NCBI GenBank assembly: GCA_947455145.1
Contig: CANGME010000003.1
Coordinates: 1 to 64,000 of the forward strand
Source of the DNA: Comamonadaceae bacterium
Lineage (GTDB): Bacteria; Pseudomonadota; Gammaproteobacteria; Burkholderiales; Burkholderiaceae_C
Reading direction: 5' to 3'
Length of the DNA: 64,000 nucleotides
Positions 27,990 through 35,372 of this stretch are shown here, one piece after another. The notes under the pieces are model-generated. The model saw only the letters and a program-made list of their open reading frames with translations. It was not told where the DNA came from and did no database searches. A program made the position numbers and the translations under genes. Numbering within the stretch: the stretch's first letter is position 1; each line of letters opens with the position of its first letter.

Positions 27990-28973
27990 CTACTCCAGAG
28001 AAATCTTGCGGTCCTTGATAAGCCTTGCCCAACGCGCACGGTCCTGAATCATCCGCTGTTGAAACACCTCCGGTGGCGTCGCGACAATCTCCATTGATGC
28101 ATTCAAAAAGCGCTGCTTGATGGCGGGCTCTAGCAAAGTCTCTTCAACGCTGCGACGCAGGCGGCTGATCACGGCCGCAGGCGTTCCCTCAGGGGCAAAC
28201 AGTGCGGACCATTGCGGCACATCCAAGTCACCAGCCCCACTCTCTGAAAGGGTCGGGGTGTCGGGCAGCATAGGCGATCTGGTACGCGTGCTCACAGCGA
28301 GCGGCACCAATCTGCCTGATCTGATATGCGGCAAAACGGCAGCCGCACCAAGAACTGCCACCGTAACCTGTCCGGCGATCACATCATTCACGGCCTGACC
28401 TCCTCCCTTGTACGGCACATGTAAGAGGTCAATGCCAAGTTGCTGAGAGAACAACTCGCCGACCAAGTGTTGAATCGAGCCTTGCCCGGAGCTTGCGTAA
28501 GGGACTTGATTTGGTTTCCCGCGTGCCATCGTTTGCAAGTCCTTGATGGACTTAAGCCCCGATGCAGGAGCCGTTACAACAATCATAGGTTGGTAAGACA
28601 ACACAGCAACGGGAATAAATGAACGTGTCAAATCCCAAGTCGTAGCCCGAAATAGGGGCGTAAGTGATAGAGAATCCGACCCAACCAAAAACGTTGTTTG
28701 ATCTTTCGGTGAACGCAGGATAGCCTCAACGCCCAAAGAACCGTTGGCCCCTGGCTTATTGTCAACCACCACCGTTTGCCCAAGTCGCTGCCGGACACCT
28801 TCGGCCACCAGACGGGCCGCAATGTCATTGGATCCGCCGGCAGGAAACGGGACTACGAATGTCAACGATTTGGAAGGCCAGTCTTCTGCAAGCGCAGAAA
28901 CTGGCAGGCATGACATTGCAGCTAGCAGAAGCAGCAAGACGCGTCGCGGTTGGAACATGGTGCAGACTGGCAT
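27990..28973 (-). CDS. Bug-family receptor paired with sulfatase
   Basis: 327 aa from ATG 28973 with AAAGGAG upstream. Sec-type signal peptide RVLLLLLAAMSCLPVSALAE. Body: WPSKSLTFVVPFPAGGSNDI, GQTVVVDNKPGANGSLG, LLHVPYKGGGQAVNDVIAG. It is the first gene of a two-gene unit with the sulfatase, so its ligand could be an organosulfate. The unit is divergent from a LysR-type regulator. Confidence 0.92.
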   Translation of the reverse strand: MPVCTMFQPRRVLLLLLAAMSCLPVSALAEDWPSKSLTFVVPFPAGGSNDIAARLVAEGVRQRLGQTVVVDNKPGANGSLGVEAILRSPKDQTTFLVGSDSLSLTPLFRATTWDLTRSFIPVAVLSYQPMIVVTAPASGLKSIKDLQTMARGKPNQVPYASSGQGSIQHLVGELFSQQLGIDLLHVPYKGGGQAVNDVIAGQVTVAVLGAAAVLPHIRSGRLVPLAVSTRTRSPMLPDTPTLSESGAGDLDVPQWSALFAPEGTPAAVISRLRRSVEETLLEPAIKQRFLNASMEIVATPPEVFQQRMIQDRARWARLIKDRKISLE

Positions 28974-29034
28974 TTGAAGGCTCCTTTATTGATACCCAGT
29001 CTATCAACGTAACTTCAGCTAATTCTCAATAATA

Positions 29035-29050
29035 CTTAAGCTACCATAAG
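29035..29050. promoter_or_regulatory. Candidate LysR-type binding box
   Basis: The sequence CTTA-N8-TAAG is an interrupted palindrome containing the T-N11-A type core expected for LysR regulators. It lies 27 nt before the LysR start and within the divergent promoter region of the sulfatase-Bug unit. A single short palindrome in AT-rich spacer DNA could also arise by chance. Confidence 0.35.
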
Positions 29051-29077
29051 CAAATGCTTGACATTGGAGGTCTCTTG

Positions 29078-29995
29078 ATGGGCTCGATTCGACTAGATCA
29101 CTTGCGGATAAAACAACTGAAGTTCGTTGAGTTGTTAGCATCTCTAGGTTCGTTGGCGGCGACTGCTGAGCACTTGTCTATGTCGCCTTCAGCGGCCAGC
29201 ATGATGCTTAAAGAAATTGAAGGCATCTTTGGTACCAAGCTGTTTCGTCGGCAGGGCAAAGGAATGGCACTAACAGAACAGGGGCGAACACTCCTGCCGC
29301 GATGCCAAACCGTACTCGGCGAAGTCAAAGCAATGCGAACGTCGCTACAGGAGACTGCACCCCCATTGTTGCGTATTGGCGCATTTCCCCACACTACCAA
29401 GACAGTGTTGCCCAGAATCGTCAGTGATCTGATCTCTAGCTCTCCTGCTTGGCGGGTTCAAATTTACGAGGAAAGCGCCGATCGCTTAATCGAGCTTCTC
29501 CTTGCTGGGGAGATCGATCTGATGCTGGGTCGCCTGCCCCGTAGCGTGGCGAAAAGTTCATTTTTAGCCAGCTTGGATCAAAGAGTGCTTTATCAAGGCA
29601 GTCTAGCGGTTGTAGCCAGAAGAGAACACCCGCTATGCGGGCAGCATCCATTGTCACTAGAGTCGCTATTGAGGTGGCCATGGGTCTTGCCAAACACTCA
29701 GTCCACCACACGGGTCGCCGTGATGGATGCCTTTCTCCGCCATGGACTTACACCACCAGTGCCCGCAGTAGAAGCCCCATCATATTTATATGGACTTTCA
29801 CTTTTGGAACACACTGATTTACTTACGTGCTGTGCAAACTACTCTGGTTTAGAGGACGATCAAAGGTATTCCATATTACCCGTTAACATCAGTCTCGATG
29901 CAACCCCCGTCGCATTGATCTGGCGGAAGAACTCATCAGAAGCTCAGCTCGCAGTTAAAAAAGTCCGCTGGGCCGATGTTTTAACATCTCTATAG
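29078..29995 (+). CDS. LysR-family transcriptional regulator
   Basis: 305 aa from ATG 29078, favoured over ATG 29054 because GGAGG lies 7 nt upstream. The N-terminal winged helix-turn-helix has LKFVELLASLGSLAATAEHL and MSPSAASMMLKEIEGIFGTKLFRR, followed by a LysR substrate-binding domain (~90-300: LLRIGAFPHTTKTVLPRIV, LIELLLAGEIDLMLGRLP). Divergent from the Bug-sulfatase genes, the typical layout for a regulator of its neighbours, with autoregulation likely. Confidence 0.92.
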   Translation: MGSIRLDHLRIKQLKFVELLASLGSLAATAEHLSMSPSAASMMLKEIEGIFGTKLFRRQGKGMALTEQGRTLLPRCQTVLGEVKAMRTSLQETAPPLLRIGAFPHTTKTVLPRIVSDLISSSPAWRVQIYEESADRLIELLLAGEIDLMLGRLPRSVAKSSFLASLDQRVLYQGSLAVVARREHPLCGQHPLSLESLLRWPWVLPNTQSTTRVAVMDAFLRHGLTPPVPAVEAPSYLYGLSLLEHTDLLTCCANYSGLEDDQRYSILPVNISLDATPVALIWRKNSSEAQLAVKKVRWADVLTSL

Positions 29996-30179
29996 CGCAG
30001 CCTTCCTTGAGCCCAAGCGGTGATTCAACCACTCTCGTGAATCGCTCCGGGAACTGAGGAGGCTCCAACCTTTGAGAAGATGGAGCCATGAGCAAATAAA
30101 ACGCTCCTCACCCAAGTGCACGAACGCTCTGTACTGTTGAATACACCTACAGATTGCCTACAGGCGACCGCAAAACAAA
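29996..30179. other. Non-coding stretch before the island
   Basis: No gene recognised. A 7-bp perfect inverted repeat, GGCTCCA/TGGAGCC (30061-30067 and 30081-30087), lies about 65 nt after the LysR stop and might fold, but no T-run follows. The rest shows no feature I can support. Confidence 0.4.
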
Positions 30180-30210
30180 CGCCCTAGAAACCGAATCGGT
30201 CGCTAGGGCG
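30180..30210 (-). terminator. Displaced terminator of tRNA-His (left chromosomal flank)
   Basis: Stem CGCCCTAG/CTAGGGCG (30180-30187 with 30203-30210) and 15-nt loop, followed on the minus strand by TTTGTTTTG. It lies 9 nt beyond the duplicated tRNA-His 3' end at 30220. It is therefore probably the terminator that originally followed tRNA-His before the island separated the two. Confidence 0.6.
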
Positions 30211-30219
30211 CATAAATAC

Positions 30220-30247
30220 TGGGGTGGCTGATGGGGCTCCACCCCAC
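30220..30247 (-). repeat. att-like repeat: duplicated 3' end of tRNA-His
   Basis: 28 nt matching 26/28 to the 3' end of the tRNA-His gene including its CCA (35373-35400). The first 20 nt are identical; two mismatches lie in the T-loop region. Same orientation as the tRNA, so it forms a direct repeat bounding 5.15 kb. This is the classic footprint of integration into a tRNA 3' end. Confidence 0.8.
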
Positions 30248-30415
30248 TTTTGGCAAAAACCTCTTGAAACCCGCGCCAACACTCACATTCACTTTTTCCA
30301 GCAGGTTAAAAAACATGGTGAAAGTTGATGGCCCAAGTGGATGACATCCGGCCTCGAGTTTACAGCGCACTCACGAGCTTTGCACCCTCCACGGGTTGTG
30401 GGCGGCATTGATTTG

Positions 30416-30431
30416 CAATGCGCCCGCATTG
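30416..30431. promoter_or_regulatory. Palindromic operator candidate of the toxin-antitoxin operon
   Basis: A perfect inverted repeat, CAATGCG-CC-CGCATTG, ends 15 nt before the antitoxin ATG. Type II antitoxins commonly autorepress through such palindromes. A weak -35-like TTGATT (30408-30413) overlaps its left side. Confidence 0.55.
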
Positions 30432-30446
30432 TGCTAACCTTTGCCC

Positions 30447-30647
30447 ATGAACGCCGTGCTATCACCCATCGTTTCCGAGTTCGAAACCGAAGAACAAGAA
30501 TCAAGCTACAACCATTGGTTTCGCGCCAAGGTTGAGGAAGCCCTGCACAGCAATAAGCCGCGCCTGCCACACGATGCCGCCATGGCCAAGGTTCAGACCA
30601 TGCTCGAAGAACGCCGCAAAGCCCGTGCAAACAATTCGGTGGGCTGA
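30447..30647 (+). CDS. Antitoxin / stability determinant of a ParE-type system
   Basis: 66 aa from ATG 30447 (MNAVLSPIVSEFETEEQESS). It resembles small 'stability determinant' antitoxins of Proteobacteria (VSEFETxEQxxSYxxWFRAKVxExL) and ends in a charged helix EERRKARANNSVG likely to bind the toxin. The toxin gene starts inside its 3' end (23-nt overlap), typical of type II TA operons. Identification rests on pattern and arrangement. Confidence 0.78.
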   Translation: MNAVLSPIVSEFETEEQESSYNHWFRAKVEEALHSNKPRLPHDAAMAKVQTMLEERRKARANNSVG

Positions 30648-30900
30648 CGAGGCAACCACCGACTTGGTGGAAATCCTTGATTACATAGAGCAGCGCAACG
30701 CCACTGCGGCGCAAAACCTGCACGCTGCCATTGTGCAATCGACTGAGAGTCTGCCACTCATGCCCTATCTCTTTCGGCTAGGTCGTGTGCCCGGCACACG
30801 TGAACACGTCGTGCATCCAAACTACATCGTGGTTTATCAGGTCGGCAGCGATGTGATTGATATTCTGCGGATATTGCACTCACGCCAGCAATATCCATGA
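30625..30900 (+). CDS. RelE/ParE-family toxin
   Basis: 91 aa from GTG 30625. The ParE-like fold signature is IRWADEATTDLVEILDYIEQ and the C-terminal strand part is VVHPNYIVVYQVGSDVIDILRILHSRQQYP. ParE toxins poison gyrase and RelE toxins cleave mRNA; the sequence looks closer to ParE. The start overlaps the antitoxin. The last codons run into a truncated integrase reading frame at 30896, marking a recombination junction right at the toxin stop. Confidence 0.85.
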   Translation: MQTIRWADEATTDLVEILDYIEQRNATAAQNLHAAIVQSTESLPLMPYLFRLGRVPGTREHVVHPNYIVVYQVGSDVIDILRILHSRQQYP

Positions 30901-31006
30901 CTTGCGACACGAGGCGGTGGCGAGATTTTTCGAGCGCGCCACGGTGCAGACTCTGGAGATTGCACTCATCACGGGGCATACCGAATTGAAGAACTTGCAC
31001 CGCTAA
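30896..31006 (+). pseudogene. C-terminal remnant of a tyrosine recombinase (integrase)
   Basis: Reading from CAT 30896 gives HDLRHEAVARFFERAT, then QTLEIALITGHTELKNLHR and TAA (31004-31006). This matches the catalytic end of phage-type integrases: HxxR in HDLRH and the GH in ITGH. The stop falls exactly where the nucleophilic Tyr (normally LxRY) should be, so TAA may be a mutated Tyr codon. No start codon or N-terminal domain precedes it. Too short for standard gene finding. Probably the remains of the integrase that mobilised the island. Confidence 0.68.
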
Positions 31007-31106
31007 GCGATTCTGGCTAACAAATTGGATGGTATCGGCATGCCAATCTTGCCGTAGCATATCCTCAGGTGATTTTTTCGGATATTGCAATAAAGGGCTA
31101 TCTAAA

Positions 31107-31673
31107 ATGAGTAACTCGTTTCGTGTTGATCATTTCCCGATGGTCGATTCCAACCGCATCGAGGCGTTTTTCGCTCACGGAAATAGTCATCGCGCAAAGT
31201 TATGTATGCCGTATTTAGGTAGGGAAACATTTAAGTCGCTTTGCGTAATCGGCCAGAATCCAAGTGATGCTACCAAAGAGGTGGCTGATCGAACGATCCG
31301 CTACATTGAAGAGTTGATCTACAAGAATTACCCTGAGTTTTCACAGCTTGTCATGCTAAACCTATTCTCGCGAGTGGACAAGAATAAGTCACAAGTGAAT
31401 AATCTTCTTGACGAAGAATGCAGACGAGTTTTCGAAAACACAGTTCGCGAGCATGAGAATGTATTATTGATCTATGGCCAGCTTAAAGTCCAAGGTGCAT
31501 ATGATTTTCCACAACGAGCGCGCGAGATCAAAGGACTATTCGAGGGGAAAAAAATTTGGAAGCTTGATATTGGCACAGCATATGCACCCCACCCACGCAA
31601 CTCCGCAATCAACTATCGAAAATTCGATGTCGCTTTATGTTCACATGATTTGTCGGATGTTGGTTGTAATTGA
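31107..31673 (+). CDS. DUF1643 domain protein
   Basis: 188 aa from ATG 31107. The DUF1643 hallmark is VIGQNPSDATKEVADRTIRY (~50-69), close to the family pattern NPSxAxxxxxDxTxRR, followed by FSQLVMLNLFSRVD (~80-93). The biochemical function of DUF1643 is unknown; homologues are common on phages and mobile elements. AT-rich with codon use unlike the flanking chromosome, in keeping with the island. Followed after 64 nt by another unknown gene, probably co-transcribed. Confidence 0.78.
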   Translation: MSNSFRVDHFPMVDSNRIEAFFAHGNSHRAKLCMPYLGRETFKSLCVIGQNPSDATKEVADRTIRYIEELIYKNYPEFSQLVMLNLFSRVDKNKSQVNNLLDEECRRVFENTVREHENVLLIYGQLKVQGAYDFPQRAREIKGLFEGKKIWKLDIGTAYAPHPRNSAINYRKFDVALCSHDLSDVGCN

Positions 31674-31737
31674 TTTCCAACTGAGCAGGCATATTTTCAT
31701 GCCGTCCCGTCAGATTATTTTTTAGTAGGAGATTGTT

Positions 31738-32235
31738 ATGGATATTGAGGAAGAGGAAGATGGAGAAATGCTCGATCTAATCAGAAGCCAAAAAGCATAT
31801 CAGGCTTATAGGGAAGAGGATAAGGGAACAACCTTGATAGATGCTGCGCGGTTCCTACCTCTCTATGGCTATAACGCCAAGGGAGAACGTGCTATGGGTC
31901 TTGACTGCACTTGCCCCCCCATTGACCCCGATCTGCCGCATGATCGTGAAATACGTAGATCAGTTCCCGCGAAAATTATTTCGGTCTCGCGAACTTCCTA
32001 TGTTCCGAACGACGAAATATATTCATTCGAATGTTCTGACGGGTGCACGAGGGTATATAACGCCACGAAGCACAGAGCTTGGAGGGATCGAGGGTATCAG
32101 TCAAAATACCATGATGACAAAGATATGACAACAACAGCAGATAAGATGAATAGCATGGTGGGTTTTACATACTTCTTCTATTCGTTGGACGGTGAAGATC
32201 CAGACAGAACATTCTTCACAACTAGTTACTATTAG
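31738..32235 (+). CDS. Hypothetical protein, 165 aa
   Basis: Not recognised. The start ATG at 31738 has TAGGAG 6-11 nt upstream. It begins with a very acidic stretch MDIEEEEDGEM and has scattered Cys (LDCTCPP ~61-67 and FECSDGC ~100-106) that could be metal ligands or disulfides. Tyr/Asp-rich C-terminus ending TSYY. No signal peptide or TM helix. AT-rich island gene placed after the DUF1643 gene; a joint function is possible but unsupported. Confidence 0.7.
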   Translation: MDIEEEEDGEMLDLIRSQKAYQAYREEDKGTTLIDAARFLPLYGYNAKGERAMGLDCTCPPIDPDLPHDREIRRSVPAKIISVSRTSYVPNDEIYSFECSDGCTRVYNATKHRAWRDRGYQSKYHDDKDMTTTADKMNSMVGFTYFFYSLDGEDPDRTFFTTSYY

Positions 32236-32302
32236 AGTGCCGACTGCGTGATTGGATTGGCCAAATGGACTTGACCCGTTTCCACGGACACTTGGAGCTT
32301 CT

Positions 32303-32596
32303 TCATTGAAGCTCGTGGATTATCTGTGTTTCTGTATTACTTGTTTTTTCCTGATGCTTCCTTTCAAAGGTATTGGGTGACTGGTAATTCAATCCTGAAT
32401 GCCTTCGGCGCGGGTTGTACCAGCTCTCGATCCAGGTAAACACTGCCAAGCGGGCCTCGGTCTTTGTTTTCCAACTGCGACGGGCAATCAATTCACATTC
32501 CAGACTGGCAAAGAAGCTCTCGGCCATGGTGTTGTCGTAGGCATCCCCCACCGTTCCCATAGAGGGGCGAACACCCATTTCCTTACAACGGTTACC
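32303..32596 (-). pseudogene. IS3-family transposase remnant (OrfB C-terminus)
   Basis: Encodes only the last ~97 residues of an IS3 OrfB/DDE integrase core: GVRPSMGTVGDAYDNTMAES with the third catalytic acidic residue (Glu in MAESFF), then RSWKTKTEARLAVFTWIESWYNPRRRHSGLNYQSP. The frame is broken upstream at a TGA (32597-32599) and OrfA plus the first two catalytic Asp are missing. The outer end may reach ~32267, where GACTTGACCCGTTTCCACGG resembles an IS3-type terminal repeat. Dead insertion-sequence fragment. Confidence 0.88.
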
Positions 32597-32620
32597 TCAC
32601 CAACTTACAGGAGCAAGAGC

Positions 32621-32860
32621 ATGACAACGCTGGCCAAACGCATTGAGGCATTGGAGCAGGAAAAACCGGTCAGCATTGGGCCGTTTTTCATTCACCTTAT
32701 CGGACTGGACACCAAGGACAGCGAGATTGAGCGCATCACGAAAGGTAATCAAGAATGGCAGCGACAACCGGGCGAATCAGTGCAAGACCTGAAAGACCGC
32801 GCCATGCGTGAAGTGCCACCGCCTAAGCCCAACACTAGCACTTTGTTTGTTTGCTATTGA
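32621..32860 (+). CDS. Small hypothetical protein, 79 aa
   Basis: ATG 32621 with AGGAGC upstream. Begins MTTLAKRIEALEQEKPVSIG with a likely short helix/coiled coil, then IGPFFIHLIGLDTKDSEIER and a Pro-rich end. Looks like small proteins found on phages and plasmids; no function known. It starts 24 nt from the broken end of the IS3 remnant, so its promoter region may have been altered. Confidence 0.6.
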   Translation: MTTLAKRIEALEQEKPVSIGPFFIHLIGLDTKDSEIERITKGNQEWQRQPGESVQDLKDRAMREVPPPKPNTSTLFVCY

Positions 32861-33069
32861 CTCACCCGCTGAAACAGCAACCACCAACAAACCCGCCTAG
32901 TGCAGGTATTTTGCGTGTTGTGCTTGAGTTTCTCCACGCTATAAATATTTTCAGTCATGAAGCCATAAGAGGCCCTAATCCACTAGTGCTCTGTATCTGA
33001 ATTGTGTCGATGACGTAGCGCATCAGTTTGTAGTAGACCGCATAACTGGCAACCTATATATGCCTAGGT

Positions 33070-34623
33070 TCAAACAATGTGATTTGTATATTCAATACCA
33101 TTCTGTATTACACCGATAACTTGTAACTGATTCTCTGGGCTCTCGCTAAAGCCCGTCAGAACTTGAGTGGGCGATTGCAACCCACTCGCAATCTGATTTA
33201 TCCAGTAATCAAAGCCTGCTTGCTCAGGTGCGCGGTGTAAAACATTGTTATAAAAGCGTGTTACCAATCCAGAATTGGATGGGTTTGTACCGTAGACTGA
33301 CTTAAATTCATTGGAACCGATAAAGCCAGCCGACACATCCAGCAACGTCATGCCGTGATCCATTCCATAAATCCAGTCGCCCAGTCCGCCCTTATCTGGG
33401 GTGCGGTTGAAAGCCGCTTGGTAAATTCTGTAGACTTGTCCGGCTGTAGCATTGATATCCAATGCAAGTGTTCCAGTGCTAAATTGGATACGCTCGATAT
33501 TTATTAAAGTGTCACTTCCTTCTATTCCCTTGACGGAATAACCGATAGTATTTTTTGTAATCGTGAAGCTGGATTTTGGATTTGCATAGATAGCAAAATC
33601 CAACCCATCGCCACCATCTAAAGTATCGTTTCCTAATCCGCCGTTCAGCATGTTATTTAGTGAGTTTCCGGTTATCACATCATTTCCATCGCCTCCTTGC
33701 GCATTTTCTATATCACCAGCAAGCCAATAAAGTGTTTTTGGGCTTGCAAAAGCCAATTCGTTAGTTGGAGCTGCCATTCCAGTCTTGGTGTCGACTAGTC
33801 GTGATAAGGTTAGACTAGGAAGTGAAATTGTCCAATTTACCTTAGAGCCCCTTACTGAAACCGTATCATTCCCAGATGGATCCCAAATAGTAGAATAATA
33901 GTTCGTTGTTGTTAAGGTAAATAATGTATTCCCTGCGTTCGTGGATAGGTTTTTCCCATATAAATATTGCAGTGCTAGAACATCTAAGATCATTGGTGTT
34001 GCAGGTTCAAACTGTAATAAGTTCCAGCTGTAGTCGTCGTTATAGGACATGATTGTTGCCCAGTCGACATTCAATGCTTGCTCACCAAGTTGGATAAATG
34101 TCGGACGTCCAGTTCCACCATCGTCATGTGGATGTTTTAAACCAAATGTGTGTCCAAGTTCATGTAACAGTAATGCGAATCCTGCAGTGCCAGGCGCATA
34201 TGAGGGCAGGTAATTTGCCTGGCTATTTATATTTAAATAAATATCCCCTACTTGACCAGCATATATAGTGGCTGTATTTGGATCAAAAAACCCCATTGCC
34301 CATATATTCGAGCTTGGAAAAAGTACTTTATTTCCAGATAGTGTTACATTTATTTCAGATCCGACTGAATTGGCTTCTAATGGGGTTGAATAATTACCTA
34401 AATTATTGAACTTGATATTGGCATATGCCCCAAAGGAATTAACGACAGCATTGACATAGTTGTTTACTAAGGAAATGTTATACCAGTACTCTCCTTGAAA
34501 ACCATTTGAGACGGAGAAGTCAATTGTTCTGTCAGGACCTAGGACCCAATAATAACCATGAGTCATTCCATCGACTAATGCATCGCCTGTTAGAGGGAAA
34601 CTTCCATATCCTGGGGCTGACAT
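33070..34623 (-). CDS. Serralysin-like M10 metalloprotease with RTX repeats and DUF4214
   Basis: 517 aa from ATG 34623 (GGGA ~7 nt upstream; an in-frame ATG at 34665 adds 14 residues). The zinc site is HELGHTFGLKH (~152-162) with the Met-turn TIMSYND. RTX calcium-binding nonapeptides are GGDGNDVITG and GGLGNDTLDGGDG (~335-360). A C-terminal DUF4214 domain follows (~400-510: VYRIYQAAFNRTPDKGGLGD, RFYNNVLHRAPEQAGFDYW). There is no Sec signal, so type I secretion is expected, but no transporter genes are nearby. Strongly AT-rich, hence probably horizontally acquired. Confidence 0.93.
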   Translation of the reverse strand: MSAPGYGSFPLTGDALVDGMTHGYYWVLGPDRTIDFSVSNGFQGEYWYNISLVNNYVNAVVNSFGAYANIKFNNLGNYSTPLEANSVGSEINVTLSGNKVLFPSSNIWAMGFFDPNTATIYAGQVGDIYLNINSQANYLPSYAPGTAGFALLLHELGHTFGLKHPHDDGGTGRPTFIQLGEQALNVDWATIMSYNDDYSWNLLQFEPATPMILDVLALQYLYGKNLSTNAGNTLFTLTTTNYYSTIWDPSGNDTVSVRGSKVNWTISLPSLTLSRLVDTKTGMAAPTNELAFASPKTLYWLAGDIENAQGGDGNDVITGNSLNNMLNGGLGNDTLDGGDGLDFAIYANPKSSFTITKNTIGYSVKGIEGSDTLINIERIQFSTGTLALDINATAGQVYRIYQAAFNRTPDKGGLGDWIYGMDHGMTLLDVSAGFIGSNEFKSVYGTNPSNSGLVTRFYNNVLHRAPEQAGFDYWINQIASGLQSPTQVLTGFSESPENQLQVIGVIQNGIEYTNHIV

Positions 34624-34717
34624 AAATATCCCAATCTGCAAGTTAATGATTAATTTTTTAATCAAATGCCAAAAAAATCGTCTGTCGATTATGAACTTTG
34701 TTGCTTGCTTCTTGATA

Positions 34718-34748
34718 CCCCCCCCATTTGGGGGATTGTCTTTTTTTT
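34718..34748 (+). terminator. Hairpin followed by T-tract
   Basis: CCCCC-ATTT-GGGGG then ATTGTC and eight T. It looks like an intrinsic terminator on the plus strand, although no intact plus-strand gene ends just before it. It lies in the 5' region of the leftward protease gene. May be a leftover of the island's history. Confidence 0.4.
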
Positions 34749-34816
34749 ACATTGAATACGAATACGTCCGCCCCAGTATCGAATTTTTGCATTTGGACTG
34801 GCAGAATCCCCAAAGG

Positions 34817-35225
34817 AAACTCACCCTTGCTCTAGCTGTACTTTTATCACTGACCTGCCATGACGCCACCTGACGGCCGTGTCGTAGGTGTAGCCGATTG
34901 CGACACCATCACTGTGCTGGACGGCGACAAGGTGCAGCAAAAGATTCGTCTTGCCGGTATTGATGCGCCTGAGAAAAAGCAGCCCTTCGGCAATCGTTCT
35001 AAAAAATCACTATCCGGAAAGGTGCTGATAGATGGGCGGTACGTGTACCTAGTGCAGGCAAAGCGCGGCATGGCTTGGCATTACAAGGCGTATGAGCGCG
35101 AACAACCAGCGATTGACCGCTAGGTGTACGCTGATGCGAAAAACGAGGCTAGGGCCGTTAGGCGGGGTTTATGGGCCGATGCTGAGCCAGTGCCACCGTG
35201 GGAATTTAGGCACAAAAGGAAGTGA
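34817..35225 (+). pseudogene. Thermonuclease (SNase-like) pseudogene
   Basis: Remains of a secreted staphylococcal-nuclease-like gene. The leader LTLALAVLLSLTCHDAT is in one frame and the body (from ~34860) in another, so a frameshift separates them. The body has GRVVGVADCDTITVLDGDK, KIRLAGIDAPEKKQPFGNRS and KRGMAWHYKAYEREQ. The segment between LSGKV and LIDGR seems to lack roughly 20-25 residues normally holding a catalytic Arg. An in-frame TAG at 35121-35123 interrupts it before the true C-terminus (VYADAKNEARAVRRGLWADA) and the final TGA at 35223. Three independent lesions imply loss of function. Confidence 0.85.
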
Positions 35226-35327
35226 CACTGGTCCGCCGCGTGCTGGTTTTCTTTCGTCTGGTGCTGGCCTAATCGGTAGAGAACCCGGTACTGCTGGCTA
35301 CATGGTGGCTACATGGCAACACCAAAG
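35226..35327. other. Spacer between nuclease remnant and tRNA terminator
   Basis: No gene seen. Contains a short tandem-like pair GGCTACATGGT/GGCTACATGGC at ~35296-35317. Confidence 0.35.
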
Positions 35328-35360
35328 AAAAAGCCCGCCATCATACTGATAGCGGGCTTT
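35328..35360 (-). terminator. Intrinsic terminator after tRNA-His
   Basis: On the minus strand AAAGCCCGC pairs with GCGGGCTTT across a 13-nt loop and is followed by further T residues. Begins 12 nt after the tRNA CCA end. If the island reading is right, this hairpin came with the element, replacing the original one now at 30180-30210. Confidence 0.75.
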
Positions 35361-35372
35361 CTATATGTAGCT

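Larger units (their letters stand above)
30220..35372. mobile_element. Decayed tRNA-His genomic island, ~5.15 kb
   Basis: Bounded by direct repeats of the tRNA-His 3' end and visibly AT-richer than its flanks (31.1-32.2 and 33.0-34.8 kb). Cargo: toxin-antitoxin pair, integrase C-terminal scrap, DUF1643 protein, unknown 165-aa protein, IS3 transposase remnant, unknown 79-aa protein, serralysin-like protease, nuclease pseudogene. No intact integrase remains, so the element should be immobile by itself. Each end carries its own terminator hairpin on the minus strand, as expected if the element replaced the tRNA 3' end when it inserted. Confidence 0.72.

Noticed and set aside
29996-30179. Remnant of an insertion sequence after the LysR gene
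   Set aside because: A short ATG with an open run (TLLTQVHERSVLLNTPTD) is visible but shows no transposase motif or terminal repeats.
30220-30247. A second tRNA-His gene
   Set aside because: Only the 3' 28 nt are present; D-arm and anticodon arm are missing and the T-loop is changed. Treated as an att repeat.
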